Positions 13,699 to 23,862 of a stretch of DNA of 64,000 bases are shown here, in pieces (within the stretch, counting starts at the first letter, position 1; each line of letters opens with the position of its first letter). This stretch comes from Chlorella sorokiniana (lineage: Eukaryota > Chlorophyta > Trebouxiophyceae > Chlorellales > Chlorellaceae): assembly GCA_025917655.1 (NCBI GenBank), contig CP084619.1, positions 1,364,001-1,428,000 on the forward strand, in the 5' to 3' direction. The notes under the pieces are model-generated. The model saw only the letters and a program-made list of their open reading frames with translations. It made no database searches and had not been told where the DNA came from. Position numbers and translations under genes: made by a program.

Positions 13699-16600
13699 AT
13701 GAACGGCGGAGCGCCTCGCCTGAGCGGCGACGCTGCGTCGTTGCAGCGCGGCTCCAGCCAGCCTGCTGTCGCAAATGGCGTCGACGTGGTCGACCTGACC
13801 TTGAGCGACGACGAGGACGAGGACTTGGCGGCGCCGCAAACCGCGCAAGCCCCGACAGCGCATCGACAGGACCAGCAGGTTTCGCCCGTGAAGCAGGAGG
13901 CGCGATTGGCTGCCCCAGCGCAGCAACCTGCCAGCGCGGTCGCGGGCGCGGGCGCCAGCAGCGACGCGACGGGCGCAGCCACCCTGGGCGGTGCCCCCAA
14001 GGTGCCAGCTGCGCAGCTGGATGCTGGTGACCCTGCGCTGGCGCTGGGCAGGAGCTTGCCGTCACAAATGCTGAGGGACCCCACCTCAGCGCTCTCGCAC
14101 CCAAAGCCCTCACAGCTGCTGGCGGCGAGGCGATCGCCTGCGGCACAGGTCCTGCCAGCACAGCGCCTGCCAGCTCAGCGCACGGGGATACGGCCGCAGG
14201 CCGCCCCAGTGCCGCTGGCGCAACGCAACGCGGAGGGCGAGCAGCCGCAGCTGGGGCATCCACGGGCGAGGCAGCCAGTGGCGGCAGCGCAGGTGCCACG
14301 AGGCCCCCAGCCGACGCAGGAAGAGCAGCAGGCACAGGCGCGCTTGACAGCGCGTGGCGGCAGCCTGGCGGCCAGCACCGGTCGCAAGCGCCCCAGCGGG
14401 GCTGACGCGCTTCCAGCCGCGGCGTCTGCCGATGCTGCCGTGGCCGCCGCCCAGCCCCCGCTGGATGCGCTGAGCGGCGGCGACGGCCGCTCGCGCCGGG
14501 AACGGCCGCAGCCAGGGGAGGATGCTCCTGCTGCCAAGGCCTCCAAGCGGATTCGAAGCGTGACTGTGGTGAAGGCGGGGACCTGTGGCGCCCAGGAGCT
14601 CCAGCGCCCAGCCGAGCGGCAGGCGGCGAGTGCGCCGGCGACGCAGCAGCAGCAGCAGCAGGAGCGAGAGTCGCGTGGCGCGCAGGCAGGGGCGTGGCCG
14701 CCGCCCTCCACGCGTAGCGAGCCGAGGCGTGGGCCCAGCGCCCTGCGCAGGCTGGTGCGCGCGGCGGTGTCCAGCAAGGCGGCCGCAGCAGCGGAGGCTT
14801 CCGCCTGCGCCTCCGCGGGCGCAGCGCCCACAGAGCCCCGCGACGCCGCTCACAGCCCGCCGCCCAGCTCAGCTGCCGGGTCTGGCCCGGCCCGAGATGC
14901 GTCCCCTGCTGCCGCCACCCCCAGCGCCGGCAGGTGCGGAGCCGGCGGGCAGCGCAGGGCGGCCAACGCCAGCAGGCTCCCTCCCAGCCGGCCAGCACCA
15001 GCGCCTCGGTGCTGACGCGGCGGCAGAGCAGCCCGCCGCCAGCACAGCGACGGGCGTGCACCGGCAGCAGCCGGCCTTAATGCAGGCAGCTGCGAGGCAG
15101 GTGTCGGGGGTGGCAGCGGCGGCAGACACACCGCCCCTGCAGGCCGAGGCCTCGGGCACACCGCCGGCGGCTGCGGCTCAGGCAGGCCCCTCAGCGGGGC
15201 CTCCGCCGGGGCCTCAAGCATGCGACACTCAGGCCGCTGGCGCTGCCCCTGAGGCCCGGCCCGAAGCGGCGGCGGCGGCAGCTGCCGCGCAGGCCATGAC
15301 GGCTGAGGGGGTGCTGCAGGCGGCCTGGGAGCACTTGCCCACCGCCGCCGCAGCGCTGCCACGAGCCTGGAAGGACCCGGCAACGCCCGGCGGCCAGCGG
15401 CAGGGCTGGCTGTGGCTGGCGGCTGTGCGCCGGGTGCTGGCGGAGCGCGGCCGCTGGTCACGCAGGCACGGGCGGCCAGGGAGGCGGCGGCGGCGGCCGA
15501 GGCCGAGGCCGACGGGCAGAGGCGGGAGGCAGCGCGGCTGCGGGAGCTGCTCAAGGACGTCACCGCCGCCGCCGGCGAGCTCGGTGAGCCTGGCGGGGGC
15601 TGCAGCGGGCGCAGCAGCCACCTAATGCCTCCTGGCTGCCCTCGGGGCCCCCGGTGGTCCCGCTGTGCGGAGCCCCCGCCCGACCCCCGCAGCCTGCCTG
15701 CCCCTTGCTGCCTGCAGGCCTCCTTGCAGACCGCCCTGCAGAAGCAGGAGCAGCAGCAGCAGGAGCTGCAGGCGGCGGCGGCGCAGAAGGGCGGCAGCGA
15801 GGAGGCCATGGGGCGGCTGAGGGCAGAGCTTGAGAACGAGAGCAAGGCGGCGCTGCAGGCACAGCAAGAGCTGCAGCAACACCAGGTGGGGGCGGCTGCC
15901 AGGCAAGATGCCCACATCCGCCTGGACAGCTTCTCGGCGCCTGCGCGCCACCCTTATGCCAGTAGGGGCCAGACCTGCTCGCGCGGCCCAGTCGGTGCGC
16001 CGCCCAGGCACCAGTCTGCCCCCGCTTCCAGCGCAGAACGTGGTTTTCTGAGCTGAGTTGAGTTGGCCCCTGCTGACCCTCTGCGCTGCAGGAGGAGCTG
16101 GCCCAAGTGAAGCAGCTGAGCAAGCAGCGCGCCGACGACCTGGCTATCGCTTGGGGCCAGCTGAGCGGCACCGTTGCGGAGTTGACGACGCTGCAGGCAG
16201 AGAAGCGGGCGTGGCAGCAGGAGCGGGTGGCCCTGGCGGCGGCGGCGCAGCGAGAGGCCGCCTCCGCATCGCAGGCGGCTGCACTGCAGGGACGGGTGCG
16301 GCAGCTGGAGGCCAGCCTGCGCGAGGCGCAGCGCGAGCTGCTGGAGGCGCAGGGGGCTCGACGGCGGGCAGAGGAGCAGCAGGCAGCTGCGCAGGGGGCG
16401 CTGCGGGAGGCGGAGGCGGAGGGAGCCGCCGCTGCGCAGCGGGCGGCAGGGGCGATGGCGGCTGCGGATGAGGCCCACCGCCAGCTGCGGCAGGTGGCGG
16501 TGGAGGGGGCCCTGGAGGGCGCTGTGGCAGAGATGGCGGCCGGGGGAGCCGAGGAGGCACGCTGCCAGGCGGCGAAGCTGCAGCAGGAGAAGGATGCAGC

Positions 16601-18294
16601 GCTGGCAGAGGCTGCAGAGCTGCGGGGCCGCCTGAGTGAGCTCGAAGCCCGGCTGGGGGCAGGCCGCAGCAAGAGCGCTCCCCGCCGCTGCCTCCAGGCC
16701 AGCAACGGCGGCCGGGCCTGCACCTTCCTCTGCGCCATTGCCAGTGACTGCCGCTGCGCGGTCGGCCGAGCCCAGCGGCAGCCGCCTGACCGCGGTGGCG
16801 GCGGGCGCGGCCTCCAGCCAGCCCAGCCGGGGCAGCAACGACCGGGCTGAGCTGCGGCGCAAGCTGGACGACGAGCGGAAGCGCAGCGACAGGCGAGCGA
16901 GCTAGCGCAGGGAGGGAGGGGGAGCTCGTTTGGCTTGCCCAGCTGGAGGTTAGGCCGGGCGGCAGGGGCAGCGGCTGCTGGGCAGAATCTGGCGCCCCAC
17001 GGCACCTCTGAGCCGCCTTTGCTCACCTTCTCCCCCTGCCTGTGTGTGTGCCTTTGGGCCCCCATCTCGCTCCTGCTGCAGGGCCAAGGCCAAGCTTCGT
17101 GAGGCAGAGGAGCGGGAGGAGAGCAGCCGTAGGCGGGCCAGAGAGGCGGAGCGGGAGGTGACGCGGCTGGAGGAGGAGGCGGAGCAGCGGCGACGGCAGG
17201 CGGCCAGGGAACGCAGCAGGTGAACGTGGCTTCGTGCTGCTGCCTGTTGGGGCAGAGTTGTTTTGTATGCAGCGCCGCTTTGCCACCCGCCATCCTGCGT
17301 TGCGCTCTCTGGCCTTGCCCGCTGGAGGTATGGTCTGGCCAAGAGCTGGCCCCATCATGAGCAGGTCACGTGAGGAGGAGGAGGAGAGGCGCAAGCTTGC
17401 CTCCAGGCTGCACCGGGCGGAGCAGCAGCTGGAGGGTGTGCGCCAGAAACTGGAGGCAGCGAGGAGCGAGGCCGCGGCGCTGCGGGCCGAGCAGGAGGTG
17501 GCGCGTGCAGCAGCAGCAGAGGCCGCCGCGCAGCGGCAGCAGCAGCAGCAGCAGCTGGGAGGTGCGGCACCCAGCGGGGGCAACCCGCTGCTGGGCCTGC
17601 CCGAGGAGGTCGCACCCTCCCAAGTCGGCTCCTGGTTTCAGCAGTTTCTGCTGAGCGACGACAGGTGCGGTGCGCGTGCTGCCACGGCGTCGAAAAAGGC
17701 TGTGCTGCTGCTGTTGCTGCTGCTGCATTCAGACGTGCCGCCCGGCCCCCACCCCTGCTGCCGCCCAGGGTGCCACCCGAGATCCGCAGCCTGGCCTCGC
17801 TGCACGCCCAGCTGAGCGAGCAGGAGGCTGCCCTGCGGCCGAGGCGCCCCAAGAAGCACCTGCTGCAGCGGCTGGGTTTGCCTGCGGAGCACTGGGATGA
17901 CGTGGCGGTGAGCATCATTAGCAAGGGCAAGGGTGGTGACAGGCGACACCCTGCAAACCCTGCGCGCTCTGTCGTTAGCTGGCAGCGGCACATGCAACCC
18001 AAGCACTGCCGGTGCTGCCAGGCAGCTGCGTGTCACGTGAACTCGACGTCTTGCTTTGTCCTGCAGGAGGTGAACCGCCTGATTCACCAGCGGGACCAGG
18101 CAGCGCTGGCCTGCTCCGCCTGCCGCGCCCGCTACGCGTGCCCCGGTTGCTCTGCCGCCCTGCCCGATGGCCACGCACTGCGCACTGCCTTCCAGAGCCA
18201 GCACGCGCTGTGGAACGTGCTGGTGGGGCAGCAGCACCAAACGCAGCAGCAGCAGCAGGAGCAGGTGGGGCAGCGTCAGGTCCAGCAGCAGTAG
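13699..18294 (+). CDS. Large coiled-coil protein with SIM-like motif and C-terminal Cys4 knuckle
   Basis: No family is recognised. It starts MNGGAPRLSG. At 13786-13824 it carries VVDLTLSDDEDED, a hydrophobic core followed by acids, the form of a SUMO-interacting motif. About 500 residues of disordered Ala/Gln/Pro-rich sequence follow. Exons from about 15450 to 17670 encode long heptad-rich coiled coils (LREAQRELLEAQGARRRAEE, ELRRKLDDERKRSDR, KLREAEEREESSRRR, HRAEQQLEGVRQKLEAARSE). The last exons (about 17770-17908, 18067-18294) read EIRSLASLHAQLSEQE, RPKKHLLQRLGLP and CSACRARYACPGC, a CxxC-x5-CxxC knuckle, then poly-Gln. Frame changes near 14900-15000 and 15440 may be further C/G-run slips or unseen introns. 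A nuclear or chromatin scaffold role is only inference. Confidence 0.7.
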
Positions 18295-19016
18295 AAGCAA
18301 GCAGAGCCGCTGCAGCAGAAGTGAAGGAGACACAGCAGCTGGCTGGGCCTCCTGCAGTAAAATGCACAGCTGATTTGATATTTTTGTAATCCTGCAATCC
18401 CTTCCCACGAATTTTCTCTCACCCGCTGAGGCGCGGGCAGAGTCCGGGAGGGCTGGCTGCCTGCTCGTCTTCCGCCATCCTCGAGCACGGGAGTCAGCTC
18501 ACGCAGCTGGCGCGGCCAGCACAACGCATCTGGAGCTCTAGTTGAAGCAGGGATGCTGTAGATTCACAGTGATCGGTGCAGTGTGGCACACGGGGAGTGT
18601 TCATTTGAGCGGGTGCAACCGCAGGAAGCTGGGAAACTAGCAGGGCAAGGGCCGTGCGCCACAGACGTAGGGCTAGGATACAATGCGGCCAGCCCGGTGC
18701 CGGTGGGTAACATGGGGACAGCACAGGGACTAGGCATTAGAGAACCGGAAGGGGCAAGCGCTGGTGCAAGGGTGAAGAGGGCATTAAAAATGGGGCCCGC
18801 AGCTGGGCTGTCTCGGGTGGGCGATGCGCGTGGCGGGCGCCAAATCAAATCGACACAATGCTGGGGGCAGGCAGACCTCCACGTCAAAGCATGCCAGTCA
18901 AGCGCCCGACTGCACAACCGATCTCTCAGCGGCTGGGCGCACCCGCTGCAGACACGCGAATGCCAGCTGGCTTGTCAGGCCGGCCTTGCAGAGTGGGGTT
19001 TCCTTTGTCGCTTGCC
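18295..19016. other. Convergent intergenic region
   Basis: No gene is seen. TGTAA at 18385-18389, ninety-one bases after the coiled-coil gene's stop, is a likely polyadenylation signal for the plus strand. The rest would be the 3' tail of the minus-strand starch synthase gene. No obvious TGTAA was found for that gene on the minus strand. Confidence 0.45.
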
Positions 19017-22000
19017 TCACAGCTGGATGACCTGGCCGTAGAGGGAGACGTAGGAGCCGGCCGTGATGTTCCAAGAGAAGCGCATCGCATCGGCCATGAT
19101 GCGCCCCCGCAGCTCCGCCCACCACTCTGGCCGCTCGCGGTAGGCAGCGATCGCACGGTCCAGGGCTGGGAGGGGTGGGTTTGGAGGGAGGGGGCAAGGG
19201 GGTGAAGGGGGATCGACAGGCATGTTGAGAGGGCAGCTGATGGGCAAGAACACAGCAGGCAGCGGGCAGCAGAGGCGCCAGGCAGCCGCAGCACAGCACG
19301 GCCCACTGAGCAGCGGCAGGCACCACGGCGGCCGCGCGCGCTGCACCTGAGTTGAGCGAGCCGGCGTCGATGCCGTCAAACACGTACCCGTTGCGCTCCT
19401 CGTCGCTGCCCTGCAGGCCGGGGCAGGAGGGGTGCAGGGGTCAGGTTGGCGCATGACTGCACGCTGTGCTTGCAGAGAAAGGGGTGAAGAAGTGCCGGCA
19501 GTACAGGCCGACTGAAAGCCCCCACACACACACACACGCCGCCCACCCCAGCACACCTGGTGCTGGTCCACATCCTTCACCGTGTCCGCAAGCCCGCCCG
19601 TGGAGCGCACCACCGGCACCGTGCCGTACCGCAGCGCAATCATCTGAGGGGCGGGGGCAGGCGGCGCGGCAGCCGTGGGGTGGGAGGGGGTGCGCAGGGC
19701 GCACAGCCCGACCCCTCTGCTCTGTTTTGAAGCGAAACCAACACCCATGCCTGCCGCTTTCACAAGCTAACGCAACCACAAAGCCGATGCGCCGATCCGG
19801 AGTTCTCACAAACATAAACGCCGCTGCTGCCCATGCCAATGCCGACTGGTGATTTGCCCCCCCCGCCCCCTGCCGCCCCCTGCGCACCTGGGTGAGGCCG
19901 CAGGGCTCAAACATGGAGGGCACCAGCAGGATGTCTGCCGCCGCGTAGATCAGGTGCGCCAGCTGCTCCGAGTACATGAAGCGCATCTGGATGTCGGGGT
20001 TGTCCCTGGGGGCCGGGGGGGGTAAGGCAGCAACGTGAGGGCTACCACCAACATGAATTTCATGAGTTGCAAGCAAAGTCGGCCTCATTGATGTGGAGAA
20101 GTGGATGGACGGATCCGGGCGCGCAGAGCGGGAGAGCACGGGAGAGTGAGGGAGAGTGAAGTAAACGTACGACAAAAGAAAGCAACACTGCTGGGCGACA
20201 GTGCAGGAGCGCAGGAGGGAGGGGTGGGGCGAGCAGCGCTGGCCAGCCTGCCCACCTGAAGACGCCGCCCGCCAGGCCGCGCAGCGCCGTCGGCATGCCC
20301 CGTGCCCAGCACCACAAACTGGCCGCCCAGCTCGGCGGTGCGGTGCACGGCGTGCTCGATCAGGTGGATGCCCTTCTGCGCGGGGGCAAGGGTGGCGGCC
20401 GCAGGCGCAAGCAAGGGAAGCAGTCGGCGCTGGAAGGTGGCGGTGTGGCGGCTCGGGGTGGCGGGCGTGCTCAGCACGCAGGCGCAGCAGGGGCTGCCGG
20501 GGGCGGGCGGGTCACCTGAGGCACGAGGCGGGAGATGACGGCCACCAGCGGCTTGCCGGGGTCAACACTCAAGCCCAGGCCCTGTGGCGACAGAAAAGGG
20601 GGATGCCGCAGCCGCGTCACAACCACACTTCAGGCAGGTGCGACAGGCCATCCCGCCGACACAGCCCCCCACCCCCCACTGAGGCTCGCCTGCTGCAGGA
20701 AGCGCTTGCACAGCGCCTTGCCCTCCTGCTGCTGGGGGTGTAGCAGGCTGGGAGGTGGGGGTCCACTGCCGGGTCCCAGAAAGTGGTGTCTGAAAGGAAA
20801 AAAGGGGAGGGGGAGCAAGACGAAACAGGGAGAATGAGGGAAGGAAGGACAGCGTGCAGGAAGGAAGCGCAGCGTGCAGACTTGATATACCCAAGTGACC
20901 CGCCAGCTGCCCAGCAGCAAAGCAGCGCAACGCAGCCAGGGGAGAAAATGGCTGCGCCCACCAATGCCGTTGAGCACGCCGCTGTACTTGACCGCCACCC
21001 CCGGCATGGCCAGCGTGCTCTTCAGCCAGCCCGCAGCGCCTGCAGGAGGGGAGGGGGCACGCGGAGCAGGGGAGGGTGAGTGGCAGGCAGGTGCGTCGCT
21101 GGGGCCACCTAGGCTTCGCATGCCGCCCAGCCATCGGCGGCTACCCTGCGACACGGCTGGCCCGGCTGTTCCCAGGGTTCTCGCCCCTCCCTCCCTCACC
21201 CCCGTGCAGCGTCTCCCGCGCGTAGTTGGGCGACACGGTGGTGATGGCGTTGGAGTAGACGATGCCGCCCTTGAGCAGGCAGAGGCGCTCCGGGTTGTGC
21301 CCGATGGTGCGCTCGTCCAGCGCCTTGTCTATGGTGGAGAACAGCTCGCCAGACACGCCCGTGGCCGCAAACTCGTCCTGCCTGCAACGGGCAAAGGCGG
21401 GGGGGCGGGCCATCTTGCAGCAGCACACGGCAACTACAGGGGCTGTGCAAGAGGCAGAGCGCAGGCTTGCCAGCGCCCGCCAACCCCCCACATACACACA
21501 AGACCACGCGCAGAACCCCCCACCCCCCCCCCTCACCCCCACCCCCACCCCCACACCACACACTCCGGGTCCCACCTGCACTCCCCGCTGCTGTCCATGT
21601 TGTGGATGGTGAAGACGACCCGCGTGCGCGGCATGTCCTGCGCAGCGCGCGGGCGCGTCCCAGAACAGCATGGGCAGCGCCGCCGCCTGCCACTCGTGCG
21701 CGTGCAGCACGTCTGGCTGCCGCCCGACTGGCGCAGGTATTCCAGGCAGGCACGGCAGAAGTAGAGGTAGGCCTCGGCCTCGTTGTAGGAGCCTAGGAGT
21801 GTGTGTGGGGGGTGGGGGCGGATGGGGGGAGAGGCCGAGGAGGGGAGGGGAGCAAGAGGCTCTTGAGCGGCCCATCCGGTGCATCATCCAAGCAGGCTGA
21901 GGTCGTGCTGAGGGGCACGGCAACGCCCTGCCAAGGGCCTCCACTCCCCAACCGCCCCAGCGCCCCACCTCCGTAGATGCGCCCGCCGCGGAAGAGGTTG

Positions 22001-23234
22001 GACTGGCCCCAGTCGGGCCGCACCAGCAGCACGGGGCAGCCCTCGATGCGTCCCGTGTACACCTGCGTGCGCAGGCTGCTCAGCCGGAACTCGCCATCCC
22101 ACGTCTGGCCCTGGGGGGGAACGGCGCAGCGACACGGGCGTGAAGCGCAAGGGAGCTGTGTGGCTGCAGTGTGGGGCCAGGCTTAGGAGCGGTGAGCTCA
22201 CAGCCGGCTGCCGGCTGCCCACCGGTGCCACCGCAGCAGGCGGAGGCAGGCAGGCAGCGGCCAGGCGTGTGCTGCTGCGGCTGCAGCGGGTGCGCGCAGC
22301 AGGAGCGGCAGGGGCTGCGGCCCAGAGCCCAGCCGAGCCGGCGGCAGCGCGGCGCGCCTTGGGGCAGTCAAACTCCCGCTCCAGTCGCAGGTCCTCCACC
22401 GCGTCCTGGGGCAGGCACTCGTAGAACTGCAGGGGAGGACACAGGCGAGCGGGTGACGCAGGCGGGGATTGAGCAAGGTGGCAGAGGAGCCTGGCCTGCG
22501 AACACCAGCCAACCCACGCCCCGCAGCGGCGCCAAGTGCCAAAGGGGGACCATATTGTGCTGCAGCGCTGACCGGGCGAAGCAGGCCACAGGCGGGCAGG
22601 TGGGCGGGGAAGGGCATGACAGGCAGCGGCGCACCGGCAGCATGATCTCCACGTTGTGTCCCCGCGCCAGGCACGCCCGCGCCAGCCCCGTCACCACGTC
22701 ACCCAGCCCCCACTTTTGCGTACGGCGCCATCTCCGCCGTGATGTGCACCACGTGCATTGAGCGCGGGTCTCGCTGCACGCCGGCAGCGGGCGACGCCGG
22801 CCCCAGCGGCATCGGTGCATTGCGCGGCGGCCGCTCCCAAAACGACCCCTCCTCCGGGCTGGGCCACAGGATGCCTGCTTCCAGCTGCGCAGCAATGTCG
22901 GCTGCGGTGGCAGCGGCCGCTGCGGGGCTGCTGCGCTCGCGGCGTCCACCGCCGTGGCGACGGTCACCTCGGCGGGGCCGCACTTTTGGTAGCCTGCAAG
23001 GGCCACCCGCAGCGCCTCGTTCTCAGCCCGCAGCCGCTCCACCTCAGCCGCCAGCTCAGCCGCATCCAGGCGCTTGGCCACGGACCCAGCAGGTGCGGCA
23101 GGCGAGCTGGGGTGGGTGGTCTGTGCGGTAGCGTACGGCCGGCAGGGCCCGCCGCGCCGGGTTGGCAGCGAAGGCGCAGCGGCCGCTGCCCGCCAGTCGC
23201 TGCTGCCGCCAAAAGCCGCATGTTGCTGCAGCAT
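19017..23234 (-). CDS. Soluble starch synthase (GT5), class III/IV-like, plastid
   Basis: Transfers glucose from ADP-glucose to growing starch chains in the plastid. About thirteen exons. The N-terminus (from ATG at 23234) is Ala/Arg/Ser-rich, consistent with a transit peptide, then a short coiled coil (ELAAEVERLRAENEALR). The GT5 domain begins MHVVHITAEMAPYAKVG near 22745, the KxGGL ADP-glucose site. Later blocks: ARGHNVEIMLP, VYTGRIEGCPVLLVRPDWGQ, DVLHAHEWQAAALPMLFWD, RVVFTIHNMDSSGE, GGIVYSNAITTVSPNYARE, HLIYAAADILLVPSMFEPCG near 19900, VVRSTGGLADTVKDVD near 19600 and the C-terminus SWNITAGSYVSLYGQVIQL. The coiled coil before the catalytic region recalls SSIV, but the class is not certain. 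Frame slips occur in G/C runs: at 22708 (GTGGGGGCTGGG where KVGGLGD needs two more G), near 22930, 21725 and 21650. Confidence 0.93.
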
Positions 23235-23862
23235 GGGACCACATTCACGGCTCAGCAAATGTCATACACGGCAGGGGGCAGTTCCCGCTGCGCCCAAAAG
23301 ACTTGCGCAGCCCTACCTGGCGCCTGGTGCTCACTGGTGCCCATAGCTGTGCTACATGGGCCAAGGAAGACGCCATGGAAGCGTCGACAAGTCCCGCGCC
23401 TCGATACAGGTCGGGTCTAGGATGCAAAGGCTGACGCAACGCCGCAAACCTGGCGTGCCCGTAGGCTGCTGCAGTAGCACGACACACGCACAAAAAGGCC
23501 GGAAGCCGGCCAATGGGTTCACAGGGCCCTTGCCGCCCTCTGAACCCCTGCACGCCCGCCTGCTGGCGCTGACGGTGGCCCTTGCCTGGGCGCCACTCGA
23601 CTCACGTATGTTCATCTGTTCCAAAGAGGTGTCCTCCAAGTTGGTCCCCTCTTATTACCCCCTTGCTTGCTTGCAAGGAGGCAATTACCTCACTGCTTGC
23701 TTCTGAAAGAAGGTCAATGGCAACGTGAGGTAGCAGCAGCGATGCAGCAGTGCCCCACACAACGTTTCGGGTAGTCAGTGTCAAGCCCGGATCTCTGGCC
23801 AGTGCATAAATGCCCAACGATAAGGTGGTGTTTCGGTCAATTGGTGGCCCTGTTTCTTGGCA
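23235..23862. other. Intergenic region (same-strand genes)
   Basis: Lies between the starch synthase start and the end of the next minus-strand gene, so it holds the starch synthase promoter and the other gene's 3' tail. An alternative in-frame upstream codon exists to 23258 but is TTG, so ATG at 23234 was preferred. Nothing else is recognised. Confidence 0.4.

Noticed and set aside
15560-17293. 577-codon frame on the minus strand, antisense to the coiled-coil gene
   Set aside because: Its sequence is Ala/Arg/Ser/Cys repeats, the mirror of GCN/CAG-rich coiled-coil codons. The sense strand gives clear heptads with matching splice sites.
21530-21562. CACCCCC-type simple repeat as a possible telomeric or satellite element
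   Set aside because: It is a short interrupted (CCCCCA)n run inside a starch synthase intron on the opposite strand. Pyrimidine/purine-rich introns of this kind are common here.
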